Source: Lysobacter enzymogenes
GTDB taxonomy: Bacteria; Pseudomonadota; Gammaproteobacteria; Xanthomonadales; Xanthomonadaceae
Length of the DNA stretch: 64,000 nucleotides
Assembly: GCF_900106525.1 (NCBI RefSeq)
Contig: NZ_FNOG01000004.1
Span: 227,464-291,463 of the forward strand
Direction of reading: 5' to 3'
The notes beneath the pieces are model-generated. The model did not search any database, was not told the origin of the DNA, and was given only the letters and a program-made list of their open reading frames with translations. Shown one piece after another: positions 8,336 through 17,287 of this stretch. The position numbers and the translations under genes are program-made. Within the stretch, counting starts at the first letter, position 1. Every line of letters begins with the position of its first letter.

Positions 8336-8626
8336 TTACTCCGCCGGCTTCTCGCACTTGCCGTCGCGCATCAGCGCCCATTCTTCGCAGACGCGGCCGT
8401 CGGGCAGATGGCACAGGCCGTATTGGCCTCCGTCCTTGCCGGTGCGGATCTCCAAGGTGCCGCCGAGCTTCTGGCAGTGCACCGAGGCCGGGTTGGCCAT
8501 GCCCACGCCCTTGGGCGCGGCCTCGGCCTGCGGCGCCTTCGGCGCGGCCGGTTCGGACGGCGTGCTGCAGGCGCTCAAGGTCAGCAGTGCGAACGGCAGG
8601 AGGGCGGCGAGCGGGCGGGCGATCAT
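8336..8626 (-). CDS. Small DUF333-type lipoprotein
   Basis: A 96-residue protein. The signal peptide ends in the lipobox LSAC (Cys20), followed by a Pro/Ala-rich linker. The C-terminal domain MANPASVHCQKLGGTLEIRT continues with DGGQYGLCHLPDGRVCEEWA and LMRDGKC. The pattern NPAxxxCxxxGG...G.C..PDG..CE.WA is the DUF333 signature, seen in small lipoproteins sometimes called putative hemolysins. Four cysteines probably form two disulphides. It should sit in the outer membrane facing the periplasm. Its biochemical role is unknown. Confidence 0.85.
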   Translation of the reverse strand: MIARPLAALLPFALLTLSACSTPSEPAAPKAPQAEAAPKGVGMANPASVHCQKLGGTLEIRTGKDGGQYGLCHLPDGRVCEEWALMRDGKCEKPAE

Positions 8627-8745
8627 GGCGGCGTCCTTGGGGGCGGTCGAAAACGGCCGCCACTATACGGCGGCGCGCGTTGATGCCCGGGTGAAGGTGC
8701 GACGCCCCGCCCGCACGAGCGCGGCAAGCGGCCGCGCCGCTCGCC

Positions 8746-9735
8746 TCAGGCCGCCTTGACCGCTACCGCCGCCTCGGCCTGCATCAGCGTCTGCGCCTGA
8801 TCGGCCCAACGCACATCGGCGCCGCTCGGCGGATAGGTGCTGAGCATCGTCCATTGGGTTTCGCCGTCCACCTGGTCGGCAAAGCGCCCCTGCCACTGCT
8901 GCGGCGACAGCGGCAGCGCGTTTTCCAGCACCACGGTCAAGTTCAGCAGCGCATGCCGCGCCAGCAGGTGCGGGAACCATTCCTTGTCGACGTAGAACGA
9001 GGTGCGAAAACCGGTGCCGACCGCGCGGTAGTCGAACGCCGACGGCGGCAGCGAGGGCACGTAGTCCCAGTAGTTGTAGACGCGGATGCTCTGGCTGGCA
9101 TCGATCCGGCCGGCGTAGGCGCTGGCCCAACTGTCTGTGCCGACCATCGGGCTGGCGAAGTTGATGTTGAGCGCCGTGATGGGCTGGCTCACCGCGACGT
9201 CCAGCGAGAACAACTGACTCAGGGCCGCACCGAGGCTGTGGCCGGTGATGTAGAGCTGGGTCGGCCGATACTTGGCCAGCAGCGCGAACAGTTGCTGGCG
9301 CATCGACGCGCTCATGCCGCCGCCGGTGCCGTCGTAGATGCCGTAGAAGCCGGAAGACACCCACGGCGTCGGGCTGATGCTGTTCTTGGTCGGCACGAAC
9401 TCGGTGGGAATGAAATGCACGTCCTCCCAGGCGTCGAGATCCGAATCGGTGCCGCGGAACGCGAAGATGCAGGTGCCCGGCTCGCTCAGCGACTGGAACA
9501 CCAGGCCGAACGATTCGACCGCGCCCGACAGCGCGATCGCGTCCCACCCGGTCCAACTGTCGACCATGCGATAACCGCTGGGCGCGACGACGGGTTTCTG
9601 CGGATCCTGGAAGTAGGCGTACGCGGCCTTGGACGCGATCGCCAGGGCCAAGGTGAGATCGGTGTCGAGCACCGGATTGGCGGCGTACGCCCCTGCCTCG
9701 GGGATCGCGCGGACAGCGGCATTGCTCGCATTCAT
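8746..9735 (-). CDS. Class 3 lipase family protein
   Basis: A 329-residue alpha/beta hydrolase of the lipase class 3 type. FRGTDSDLDAWEDVHF (residues 93-108) is the characteristic segment preceding the nucleophile, and LYITGHSLGAALSQLFSLD contains the elbow GHSLG with Ser167. Later regions supply VYNYWDYVPSLPP, consistent with the catalytic aspartate, and a histidine further on. No signal peptide is evident: the N-terminus MNASNAAVRAIPEAGAYAAN is polar, so the enzyme may be cytoplasmic or exported without a cleaved signal. The start at 9735 gives a normal-length protein. Triacylglycerol or phospholipid esters are the likely substrates. Confidence 0.85.
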   Translation of the reverse strand: MNASNAAVRAIPEAGAYAANPVLDTDLTLALAIASKAAYAYFQDPQKPVVAPSGYRMVDSWTGWDAIALSGAVESFGLVFQSLSEPGTCIFAFRGTDSDLDAWEDVHFIPTEFVPTKNSISPTPWVSSGFYGIYDGTGGGMSASMRQQLFALLAKYRPTQLYITGHSLGAALSQLFSLDVAVSQPITALNINFASPMVGTDSWASAYAGRIDASQSIRVYNYWDYVPSLPPSAFDYRAVGTGFRTSFYVDKEWFPHLLARHALLNLTVVLENALPLSPQQWQGRFADQVDGETQWTMLSTYPPSGADVRWADQAQTLMQAEAAVAVKAA

Positions 9736-10082
9736 GGAAGGGTTCCGGCTGGGGAGGTGGATCGGAACAACGCGGATCGATGCAGTCGCGAACGCGCGCC
9801 GGCCGCGACCCGCAATCCGGCGGGCGGCGCGCGACAAGCCACGTCCTGTGACGGATTTTGCGGATCGGCGAGGGCTTGCCGTCCGCGCGGCATCCATAAG
9901 TACGCGCAACGGCGGCGACAGCGGACAGCGGTCCGGCCTGCAGCGGCGAAGAAAATCGAGCGGAAGAACATTGCGCGAAAGCCGTCGCAAAAAATCGCAG
10001 GAAAACCGCGCGCAAAAAAAGGCCGCGCTGAGCGCGGCCATAAACCCCGCCAAGGACGGGGTCTGGGATCGAATGAACAGGA
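9736..10082. other. 347-bp intergenic region upstream of the lipase gene
   Basis: No gene was recognised. The right end carries the terminator of the leftward beta-helix gene (10014-10039). A second small hairpin, ACCCCG ... CGGGGT (about 10044-10062), lies between that terminator and the stop codon. The left part should hold the lipase promoter, but no clear -35/-10 pair stands out. Confidence 0.5.
10014..10039 (-). terminator. Rho-independent terminator of the beta-helix gene
   Basis: On the leftward strand the stem GGCCGCG/CGCGGCC (10021-10039, 5-nt loop) is followed by seven U residues, encoded by the A-run at 10014-10020. It lies 43 bp beyond the stop codon of the beta-helix gene. Confidence 0.85.
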
Positions 10083-12230
10083 TCAGGGCGCGTCTTCGAG
10101 CACCACATCGTCGAGCAGGAAACTCGCGCCGGCGTGCGCGCCCGAATCGCTGGAGCCGATCAGCAGCACCCACACGCTCGCGGTCTGCGCCGGCGGCTGC
10201 ACGTTGGCCACGACCTGACGCCAGTCGTCGCTGTCGGCGCCCAGCGCAACGTCGCTGTAGGAGGTGTCGTCGTCGCCGGTCGCGGCGGTGCCGTCCTCTT
10301 TCAGCCAGCGCAAGCGCACGCGCGCGTTGGCCGGCAGCGGCGCGGTGCCGGCGACATGGCGCACCCAGAAGCTCAGGCGCTTGGCGCCGCCGTCGGCCAG
10401 ATAGCCCGGGTGGTTGGCCACCGACACGCCCCAGTAATTGTCTTGCGCCACCACGCGCAGGCTGTACCCGCTCGCATGACCCTCGTTCGCGCGATCCACC
10501 GCGCTGCCGTACCACGCCGACCACAAGCCGATGGACTGCTCCAACGTCGCGGTCTGCGCGTCGATCAGATTGAACGCGGCACCGTCGGTGGTGCTGCCGG
10601 CATCCTGCAGGTACGGCGCGGCCTGCCAGGCCTTGAAGCCGATCGCCTCGCCGTAACGCTTGGCGAAGCGCCACGGGCCGTAGTAGTGGTTGTTGGCGAA
10701 GCGGTTGCCGTTGTTGAACATCACATCGTTCTGCACCTGCCGCACCGTGTACGGCGACCAGGCGATGTTGTCGGTGCCGGTCGCGTACAGCGCCTGCGCA
10801 CCGCAATAACTGGAGCTGCCGCAGGGCACCGCGGCCGGATCGAAGTAGAACTCGTTGCCGGTCACCTCGATGTTCTGCGCGCGCCAGCGGCAATCGCGCT
10901 GCAGGGTCGGGTTAGTGCCGATCTGGGTGTAGCACGGGTGTTGGTTGCTGACCGGATCGGGATAGCTGCTGGGATGCTGCGGGTCGGGCCGCACGATCAG
11001 CGCCGGGTGCACGAACGGGGTGCAGTAGCCGGTGCTGGTGTTGCCGTGGGAGTTGCAGAAGCGGTTGGCGTTCTCGTAGATCGACACGCCGGAGAAATTG
11101 TTCTCGAAGTAGTTGTCGTACACCCGCAGCTTGTCCGAGCCGCTGATCGCCGAAGGCAGGCGCGCGTCGCCGCCGGATTCGGACAGGTAGATCGCCGGCG
11201 CCGGCGCGCCGCGGTCGGCGCCGCCGGACACCCAGCCATTGCCGATGAAGGTGTTGGCGCGGATGGTGGCGTTGTAGCTGATCTCGTACCACAGCCCGAC
11301 GCCGTCGTTGCCGCGCACAAAGTTGTTCTCGAACAGGAAGTCGATGTTGTTGGTGTCGGCCCACAGCCCGGTGCCGCGGTTGCCGTGGACGTAGTTGCCG
11401 CGCACGCGCGCGCCGCGCACGTCCCAGAACTTTCCGCCGCCGGTGCAGCCGCACTTGGTCGAGGCTTCCCAGTCGTCGGTGTTGTTGCCGGCGATCTCGT
11501 TGTCTTCCAGCACGATGTCGACGATGGCCGAGCGCCCCGGCACCGGGTTGGTTTCGCTGATCGGCTCGCTCTGCAGCGGCGGGCGGTACATGCTGAAACC
11601 GTACTGGCCGTTGTTCTTCAGGCAGTTGCGCCGCACTTCGTTGCGGCTGCCGAGGAACACGCCGGCGCCGTCGTTGTCGACGATGGCGTTGTCTTCGACG
11701 ATCCAGTGCTCGCCGGCGTCGTGGTTGACCACGCCCTGGTCGAAGTTGTCGCGGCCGCGGCCGAAGTTGCGCACGGTCAGGTGGCGGATCGTCACGTTGG
11801 GGACGTCGCCGGTGAAGGCGTAGAGGTTCTTGTTCTTGCCGTCGAGGATCGCGCCGGGCGCGCCGAGGTAGGTGTTGCCGGCGCGGGCGATGATCTGGCT
11901 GTAGATGTGGTCGCCCAGGGTGTGTTCGCCGGTTTCGAACCAGAAGGTGACGCCGGTGCGGGCGAAATCGAAGCCGCTGTTGTCGCCGGCCGGAACCACG
12001 ATGGCGCCGGACGGCGCCTGGGTCGGGCCGGGACGCAGCGCTTCGCAGTAACGCGCGGCCGGCTCGGCGGGCCACGCGAGGCCGGCGTGGGCCTGGCCTT
12101 CGCCGCCGATGCGCGCGGCGCCGGGCGCGGCGGCCAGCGCAAGCGCCGGCGCGGTCAACGTGGCGGTCAAGGTCAATACCGCCCACCACTGCGGGCGGCG
12201 GTTGCGGAAAGCTTCGGACGGGTGGCTCAC
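10083..12230 (-). CDS. Large secreted right-handed parallel beta-helix protein
   Basis: A 715-residue protein starting at GTG 12230, with AGGGGAA eight bases upstream. A signal peptide covers about residues 1-34 (ending ALALAAAP). Residues about 90-450 hold repeated short strands and turns such as VTIRHLTVRNFGRG, HWIVEDNAIVDNDGAGVFLG, VRGNYVHGNRGTGLWADTNN and LRVYDNYFENNFSGVSIYEN. This is the Asn-rich ladder pattern of PbH1/pectate-lyase-like helices. The C-terminal part (about 600-715) resembles a carbohydrate-binding beta-sandwich (NYWGVSVANHPGYLADGGAK; VWVLLIGSSDSGAHAGASFL). A polysaccharide lyase or hydrolase role is plausible, but no catalytic set was identified. Confidence 0.8.
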   Translation of the reverse strand: MSHPSEAFRNRRPQWWAVLTLTATLTAPALALAAAPGAARIGGEGQAHAGLAWPAEPAARYCEALRPGPTQAPSGAIVVPAGDNSGFDFARTGVTFWFETGEHTLGDHIYSQIIARAGNTYLGAPGAILDGKNKNLYAFTGDVPNVTIRHLTVRNFGRGRDNFDQGVVNHDAGEHWIVEDNAIVDNDGAGVFLGSRNEVRRNCLKNNGQYGFSMYRPPLQSEPISETNPVPGRSAIVDIVLEDNEIAGNNTDDWEASTKCGCTGGGKFWDVRGARVRGNYVHGNRGTGLWADTNNIDFLFENNFVRGNDGVGLWYEISYNATIRANTFIGNGWVSGGADRGAPAPAIYLSESGGDARLPSAISGSDKLRVYDNYFENNFSGVSIYENANRFCNSHGNTSTGYCTPFVHPALIVRPDPQHPSSYPDPVSNQHPCYTQIGTNPTLQRDCRWRAQNIEVTGNEFYFDPAAVPCGSSSYCGAQALYATGTDNIAWSPYTVRQVQNDVMFNNGNRFANNHYYGPWRFAKRYGEAIGFKAWQAAPYLQDAGSTTDGAAFNLIDAQTATLEQSIGLWSAWYGSAVDRANEGHASGYSLRVVAQDNYWGVSVANHPGYLADGGAKRLSFWVRHVAGTAPLPANARVRLRWLKEDGTAATGDDDTSYSDVALGADSDDWRQVVANVQPPAQTASVWVLLIGSSDSGAHAGASFLLDDVVLEDAP

Positions 12231-12558
12231 GGCGCGGTTCCCCTGCTGAAAGTTCGTGGCGGCGCGCGGTCGCAACAACGGCCTCGCAAACACTCCCCAG
12301 ACGAGTGCGGCGCGCTCGTGGATTGCAGCCGAGCGCGTCATGACGCAACAGTGGAGGCTGTCACCTCCCCTCCAGGCTGTGATCGCGGTCGCGTACCGGC
12401 GATGGCACGAATGGTCCGCAGTTGCGCGTTCGCCGGCCCCGCTTTGCGCAAGCGGCGCAATCGCGCTCGCGGGCAGGCGACGCCGCGATCGCGGGACAAC
12501 GTCGGCGCCGCCGCGCCGCTAGCGTGTGCGCACCTTCCGCCGTAGACAGGAGCGCGCC
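12231..12558. other. 328-bp divergent intergenic region
   Basis: It separates the leftward beta-helix gene from the rightward NTF2-fold gene and must contain both promoters. No open frame with a plausible start and domain was seen, and no strong palindrome was recognised. An ACAGGAG Shine-Dalgarno sequence precedes the NTF2-fold gene. Confidence 0.5.
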
Positions 12559-13077
12559 ATGGATCTCTCGCACTATCGTTTCCGCCGCATCGCCTTGGTT
12601 CTCGCCAGCGCCATCGCATTGGGCGGCGCCAGCGCCGCCGCCTGCGCCGCCGGGCCGGGCGCCAGCGCGAACATCAGCGCGAACGCGCCGCAGAACCCGC
12701 TGCACCGCTGGTGCGCGCGCCAGTTCGACACTGCCCAGCGCGTGGACATGGAATCCTTCCGCGACTACGACGCCGAAACCTTCCGCGCCGGCCACGACGC
12801 GCGCGCGGTGACCGTGTTCGACAGCGGCGCGGTGCGCACCGGCATCGACGCGATCATGGCCGCGCTGGCCAGCCACTTCCAGAACCGCGAGGCCAAGTGG
12901 AGCTGGAGCGAGCGCTATCGGGTGGTCGACGGCTGCCGCTCGGCCTACATCGTGTACGAGACCGTGTACGAAATCCCGCGCATCGGTTATCGCCAGCGCG
13001 CGATGACCGGGGTGACCTACACCCACGACGGCTGGCAGTGGCTGGCGGTGGCCGACCAGGGCACGCGTCTGCCTTGA
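12559..13077 (+). CDS. Secreted NTF2-like (SnoaL/DUF4440-type) protein
   Basis: A 172-residue protein with a signal peptide (RRIALVLASAIALGGASAAA CAA region, about residues 9-31). The mature part has the cone-shaped NTF2 pattern: an N-terminal helix, FRAGHDARAVTVFDSGAVRT, then GIDAIMAALASHFQNREAKW, and final strands RVVDGCRSAYIVYETVYEIP and MTGVTYTHDGWQWLAVADQG. Such proteins are SnoaL-like enzymes or binding proteins, and secreted forms are uncharacterised. AGGAG lies nine bases upstream of the ATG. A strong bidirectional terminator follows at 13107. Confidence 0.8.
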   Translation: MDLSHYRFRRIALVLASAIALGGASAAACAAGPGASANISANAPQNPLHRWCARQFDTAQRVDMESFRDYDAETFRAGHDARAVTVFDSGAVRTGIDAIMAALASHFQNREAKWSWSERYRVVDGCRSAYIVYETVYEIPRIGYRQRAMTGVTYTHDGWQWLAVADQGTRLP

Positions 13078-13106
13078 GCGCGGCGGCGCCTGAGAAAAAG
13101 CCTGAG

Positions 13107-13134
13107 AAAAAGGCGGCCGTGCGGCCGCCTTTTT
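13107..13134. terminator. Bidirectional rho-independent terminator
   Basis: AAAAAGGCGGCC and GGCCGCCTTTTT form a perfect 12-bp inverted repeat around a GTGC loop. It sits between the convergent NTF2-fold gene and the 113-residue secreted-protein gene, and gives a U-tract in both directions. Confidence 0.92.
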
Positions 13135-13153
13135 CGTCATCGCGCGAGCGCGC

Positions 13154-13495
13154 TCAGATCACCTTGCAGCAACGCACATAGGTCTGCACGTTGCGCGGCG
13201 TGCTGTTCTGGTTGTCGACCCATGTCCGCCAGCCGTTGCTCAGCGGGATATGCATCACCCAGATGCCGGGCACGCCGAGGCTGCCCTCGTGGAAGTAGTA
13301 GCCGCCGCCGGTGGCGGTGCGGTCGGAGGGACAGTACGCATCCACCGCGGTCCAGGTGTTGAACGGCGCGGGCGTGACAGCGGAGGTGTAGTTGGCGCAG
13401 TCCAGGGTCGCGGCGGTCGCGGCCGGCACGGCGGCGGCGAGCACGGCGGTGAGCGCGCAACGGATCAGGGCATGACGGGAAGTGCGGCGATTCAT
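13154..13495 (-). CDS. Small secreted protein, unknown function
   Basis: A 113-residue protein with a clear Sec signal (RHALIRCALTAVLAAAVPAA TAA). The 84-residue mature part starts ATLDCANYTSAVTPAPFNTW and includes CPSDRTATGGGYYFHEGSLG, VPGIWVMHIPLSNGWRTWVD and a terminal YVRCCKVI. Four cysteines and many aromatics suggest a compact disulphide-bonded beta domain. The TATGGGYYFHEG segment is reminiscent of small secreted proteins found in myxobacteria and Lysobacter, but I do not recognise the family. It is monocistronic, ending at the shared terminator. Confidence 0.7.
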   Translation of the reverse strand: MNRRTSRHALIRCALTAVLAAAVPAATAATLDCANYTSAVTPAPFNTWTAVDAYCPSDRTATGGGYYFHEGSLGVPGIWVMHIPLSNGWRTWVDNQNSTPRNVQTYVRCCKVI

Positions 13496-14015
13496 GTTCG
13501 GCTCCTTGAGTTGAGTGAGACCACACTGACGCCGGCGCGCCGCGTCGCGGCCTGCGCCGGGCTTGCGGCCGCGCGCACGGCCGCAGCCGTCCGCGCGCGG
13601 CCCGCAAGACGGGTCGCGCGATATCGGTGGGAAGCGATATCGGCGGGAAACGGGCGGGCGGCGGCGAGCGCCGCGCGCTCAGGCGCGGGCGAGTCCCGCG
13701 CGCAATGCGGATCCGGTCATAGGCAGTCCTTCGCTATCCAGTCCAGGCCCGCGGCATCGGGATCGCCCCGACGCCGCGCAGCGACAAACGGGTACAACGC
13801 GCCGCCGCCGCGCGGGCGGACAGCGCAATGCCGCGCCGCGTCCCGAAGCCCCTGTAGGACCGGCGCGAGCCGCGACCGCGACAACCCGACTGCGCCGCAA
13901 CCTTCGTCGTAGCTGCGTTGTCGCGGTCGCGGCTTGCGCCGCTCCTACAGGGGGATTGCAACCGTCGTCGCGGCGGACGTATCCAAGGTCGTAAACCCAG
14001 GCCAGGACCATCGCC
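13496..14015. other. 520-bp intergenic region with a REP doublet
   Basis: No gene was recognised. The right half holds an inverted REP pair (13851-13951). The left half is extremely GC-rich and shows no clear promoter. Confidence 0.55.
13851..13951. repeat. Inverted REP doublet
   Basis: One REP copy (CCTGTAGGACCGGCGCGAGC then CGCGACCGCGACAAC, 13851-13885) faces an inverted copy (GTTGTCGCGGTCGCGGCTTG then CGCCGCTCCTACAGG, 13917-13951), separated by about 31 bp. The left copy has GGACC where other copies have GGAGC. The arms could form a long cruciform or RNA hairpin upstream of the alpha/beta hydrolase gene. Confidence 0.85.
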
Positions 14016-15137
14016 ATGCGCACAACCCCCGCCCTGCTCGCCCTGCTGCTGTCCGCCGCCTGCGCCGCCGCGCCGGCCGCCGCCACCGAATGCAAGGACA
14101 CCGGCAAATACGCCGAAGCCCGCGCAGTCATCGAGGATCTCGACCGCATCGTCGCGCCCAGCGGCGTGCAGGAAGCCTATGCCGCGCCGATCGGCGGCAT
14201 CCAGCAGTGGATCAACGTGCGCGGCCAGGATCGCGACAATCCGATCCTGCTGTTCGTCCACGGCGGCCCAGCCTCGCCGCTGATCCCGGCCCTGTGGCAG
14301 TTCCAGCGCCCGCTGGAGGAATACTTCACCGTGGTCAACTACGACCAGCGCGGCGCCGGCAAGACCTACACCCTGCAAGATCCGCAGAGCTACGCCGACA
14401 CCATCCACATCGCCACCTACGTCGACGACGCCATCGAAGTCGCCGAACACGTGCGCAAGCGCTACGGCAAGCGCAAGATCGTGCTGGCCGGCCACAGTTG
14501 GGGCACCATCGTCGGCATGCAGGCCGCGCTCAAGCGTCCGGACCTGTTCTACGCCTACGTCGGCATCGGCCAGGCGATCAAGGTGATGGAGAACGAGCAG
14601 CTCAGCTTCGACTTCGGCATGCAGCAGGCCTTGGCCCGCGGCAACACCGCTGCGGTCGAGGAGATGAAGACCATCGCGCCCTACCCTGGCGACCAGCCGG
14701 TGACCCGCGAACGCATCATCACCGCGCGCAAGTGGTCGCAGTACTACGGCGGGCTGACCGCCTACCGCGACGAATCGCCGTACTACTACCGCGCACCGAA
14801 GCTGTCGCCGGACTACAGCGACGATTGCGAACGCGCCGCGGTCGACGCCGGCAATGTGTTCACCCTCGGCAAGATCCTGCCGGAGTTCCTGGCGGTGGAC
14901 ATGAGCGGGGTGCGCGAATTCCCGATCCCGGTGGTGATGTTCATGGGCCGCCACGACTACACCACGCCGGCGCAGCCGGTGGAGACCTGGCTCGGCCGGG
15001 TCAAGGCGCCGTACAAGCGCGGCGTCTGGTTCGAGCGCTCCTCGCACATGATGCAGTGGGAAGAGCCCGGCAAGCTGCTGACCAGCCTGCTGACCTATGT
15101 GCGGCCGCTGACCCAGGAGCCGCCCGCCGCGCGCTGA
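14016..15137 (+). CDS. Secreted alpha/beta hydrolase, proline-iminopeptidase-like
   Basis: A 373-residue protein with a signal peptide (about residues 1-24, ending PAAATEC). It carries the oxyanion motif HGGP (82-85), NYDQRGAGKTYTL typical of the prolyl aminopeptidase (S33) branch, and the nucleophile elbow GHSWGT with Ser161. The acid is probably in FMGRHDYTTP and the histidine in ERSSHMMQWEEP. Substrate choice between peptides and esters cannot be fixed. An in-frame ATG with a poor Shine-Dalgarno sequence is used because the signal peptide begins there. A strong hairpin follows the stop codon. Confidence 0.85.
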   Translation: MRTTPALLALLLSAACAAAPAAATECKDTGKYAEARAVIEDLDRIVAPSGVQEAYAAPIGGIQQWINVRGQDRDNPILLFVHGGPASPLIPALWQFQRPLEEYFTVVNYDQRGAGKTYTLQDPQSYADTIHIATYVDDAIEVAEHVRKRYGKRKIVLAGHSWGTIVGMQAALKRPDLFYAYVGIGQAIKVMENEQLSFDFGMQQALARGNTAAVEEMKTIAPYPGDQPVTRERIITARKWSQYYGGLTAYRDESPYYYRAPKLSPDYSDDCERAAVDAGNVFTLGKILPEFLAVDMSGVREFPIPVVMFMGRHDYTTPAQPVETWLGRVKAPYKRGVWFERSSHMMQWEEPGKLLTSLLTYVRPLTQEPPAAR

Positions 15138-15153
15138 AGCCGCATCGCACTGA

Positions 15154-15186
15154 GCGCTCGGCCCGGCCTCGCGCCGGGCCGAGCGC
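15154..15186 (+). terminator. Strong 14-bp hairpin after the hydrolase gene
   Basis: GCGCTCGGCCCGGC pairs perfectly with GCCGGGCCGAGCGC across a CTCGC loop, 17 bp after the stop codon. There is no U-tract, so it may act as an mRNA-stabilising or rho-assisted end rather than as a canonical terminator. Confidence 0.5.
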
Positions 15187-15305
15187 AGCGGTGTTCGCCG
15201 CCGCAACCGCGCGCCGAGCCGGCGCATCGCTGTCCTGGCCCACCCGCTTCGCCCCGCCCTGGCGCGACGAAGTCCGATCGCCCGAGCCGGTACGGAGAAT
15301 CCGCC

Positions 15306-16388
15306 ATGCATCGCTCGTTGCTGCCGCGTCTGCTGCTGTCGCTGTCGTTGCTGCACGCCGCCGCGGCGGCCGCCGCGATTCCGGAACGCTTCATCGCCGA
15401 ATACGCCCAGGCCCACGACTTCAGCGGCACCCTGCTGGTCCGCCAGCGCGGCCAGCCGGATTATCGGCGCAGCTTCGGCCTCGCCCAGCGCGCGTTCGCG
15501 GCGCCCAACGCGGCCGACACCCGCTACAAGATCGCCTCGATCACCAAACTGTTCACCGCGGTGCTGGTGCTGCAGGCGCACGAGCAGGGGCGCCTCGACC
15601 TGGACGCGAGCATCGGCCGTTACCTGCCCGACTACCGCGGCCCCGCGCGCGACCGGGTCGAGCTGCGGCAGTTGCTCAACCACACCTCCGGCCTGAGCAA
15701 CTTCGATCAGGTCAAGACCGCCGAGCAGGCATTGCGCGAAGGCCTGCCGCCGTATCAGAAGCCCTACACCAGCCAGCAGTTGCTGGACCGATTCTGCAGC
15801 GGCGCGCTGGTGCACGCGCCGGGCAAGGTCTTCGACTACAACAACGGCGACTACGTGATCCTGGGCAAGATCCTCGAGCGCGCCTACGGCCGCAGCTACG
15901 AACAGATCCTGCGCGAGCGCATCCTCGATCCGCTGGGGTTGCGCGACACCGGCGTGTTGCGCTCGCAGGCGCTGGTCGCGCGGCTGGCCGACACTTACTA
16001 CCACCTCGAACCCGGCGGCCCGCTGCGCCGCGACCCGCCGATGTATCCGGAGAACTGGTATGCGGCCGGCGCGCTGTACTCCAGCGCCGACGACACCCTG
16101 GCCTTCGCCGAGGCGCTGTTCGGCGGGCGCCTGCTGCGGCCCGAATCGCTGGCGCTGATGCTGAGCCCGGGGCTGGACCACTACGGCTACGGGCTGTGGA
16201 GCTACACCGTGCAAAGCGCCGACGGCGCGCACCGCATCGCCCGGCGCCCGGGCGCCATCGCCGGCGCGCAGGCGCAGCTCTATCGCGATCTCGACGCGGA
16301 GCTGACCGTGGTGATCCTGGCCAATACCGACAGCGTCGATCTGGACGAATTCGCCGCCCAGATCGGCCAGCGCGCGACGGCGCCGTGA
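15306..16388 (+). CDS. Secreted serine hydrolase, class C beta-lactamase fold
   Basis: A 360-residue protein with a signal peptide (RLLLSLSLLHAAAAAAA). It has the penicillin-binding fold motifs SITK (Ser78-Lys81) in YKIASITKLFTAVLVLQ, and the Tyr motif YNN (178-180) in GKVFDYNNGDYVILG. The third motif region reads HRIARRPGAIAGA, so the usual KTG/HxG box is altered. The family covers esterases, D-aminopeptidases and EstB-like enzymes more often than true beta-lactamases. It could act on peptidoglycan-derived or ester substrates. Antibiotic resistance cannot be inferred. Confidence 0.85.
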   Translation: MHRSLLPRLLLSLSLLHAAAAAAAIPERFIAEYAQAHDFSGTLLVRQRGQPDYRRSFGLAQRAFAAPNAADTRYKIASITKLFTAVLVLQAHEQGRLDLDASIGRYLPDYRGPARDRVELRQLLNHTSGLSNFDQVKTAEQALREGLPPYQKPYTSQQLLDRFCSGALVHAPGKVFDYNNGDYVILGKILERAYGRSYEQILRERILDPLGLRDTGVLRSQALVARLADTYYHLEPGGPLRRDPPMYPENWYAAGALYSSADDTLAFAEALFGGRLLRPESLALMLSPGLDHYGYGLWSYTVQSADGAHRIARRPGAIAGAQAQLYRDLDAELTVVILANTDSVDLDEFAAQIGQRATAP

Positions 16389-16397
16389 GCGCCGCGC

Positions 16398-17000
16398 TCA
16401 GCCCGCGGCGAAGAACATCAGATAGACGAAGCGCGCGTTCTCGGGGCGGTCGCCGAAACCCGGGCCGGCCGTGTGCCACAGCCACGGCCGCAGCAGCACC
16501 AGGCGGTTGAAGCGCATCGGTACGGTCATGGTCGGCTCCCAGCAGCTGTCGTCCATGCCGTCGCGTTCGATGATGTCCTGGTGCGCTTCGTCGATCGAGG
16601 CGTAGCCCAGTTTCGCCAGCTCCTGGTCGTTCATCGGCCGGCGGTCGGTCTGGGTGCGGCGGTGGCGGAAGAACTCGGTGCCGCCGCGGCAATCCTCCGG
16701 CCGGCTCAGGTACAGCACGCCGGACCAATAGCCCGGGTCCACGTGCACCTTGCCGCGGCCTTCGTCGCTGGCCTGGGTGATGCGGAACTTGGCGTGCGAG
16801 CCCAGCGGCGAGATGGTCTTGACCCGTTCGCCGACGATGCTGGAAACGTGCTGGTCCAGGCCGTCGAGTTCGATGCGCTCCTGCGAATTGCGGCCCGGGA
16901 ACGCGCCTTGCTGGTCGGGATAGGTCAGCCGGAGGCCGGCCTGGCGCAGTTCTTCGGCGTGGCCGAAGAAATCGTCGACGACGATCAGCGAAGTGGTCAT
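16398..17000 (-). CDS. 2-oxoglutarate/Fe(II) oxygenase-like protein (DUF6445-like)
   Basis: A 200-residue cytosolic protein starting MTTSLIVVDDFFGHAEELRQ, the usual opening of prolyl-4-hydroxylase-like double-stranded beta-helix proteins. A metal motif HVD (His86, Asp88) lies in KVHVDPGYWSGVLYLSRPED, and a distal histidine lies in LRPWLWHTAGPGFGD (His176). A final strand is ARFVYLMFFAAG. This HxD...H set is the Fe(II)-binding pattern of the superfamily. Family members are often near tailoring or repeat-protein genes, but here the neighbours are unrelated hydrolases. The substrate is unknown. It is convergent with the beta-lactamase-fold gene, whose stop codon is 9 bp away. Confidence 0.7.
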   Translation of the reverse strand: MTTSLIVVDDFFGHAEELRQAGLRLTYPDQQGAFPGRNSQERIELDGLDQHVSSIVGERVKTISPLGSHAKFRITQASDEGRGKVHVDPGYWSGVLYLSRPEDCRGGTEFFRHRRTQTDRRPMNDQELAKLGYASIDEAHQDIIERDGMDDSCWEPTMTVPMRFNRLVLLRPWLWHTAGPGFGDRPENARFVYLMFFAAG

Positions 17001-17287
17001 GCGGCTCACAGTCCTGGACGCGCCGCGGTCGGTGGCGCGCCGGTCATGGTAGGCGATGGCGCCGGGATTGGCGACCGCGCGGCGATGCGGGCCGATACGA
17101 GCGTTCGCAACGCCGGTGCGCGGGTCGCTGCGACCGACGCGCTCGCTTGCGGCATGCCCGCGGCCGCTCCTGCCCCCGCCCTTTGGTGCAATACCCAAGC
17201 CTGCCGCGCGGGTCCAGCATCGATGCGTTGTCCGGACGGCCCGGCGCCCGCCGCGGCCGCGCACACGCCCTGGGGAGGGAAACGCGC

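Noticed and set aside
10134-12545. Long open frame (about 800 codons) on the plus strand opposite the beta-helix gene
   Set aside because: It is antisense to a protein with a signal peptide, a good ribosome-binding site and PbH1 repeats. It arises from high GC at third positions and has no recognisable domain.
15306-16388. Resistance beta-lactamase controlled by the AmpR-like gene
   Set aside because: The two genes are 12.6 kb apart and the third active-site motif (KTG) is altered. A general serine hydrolase is more likely.
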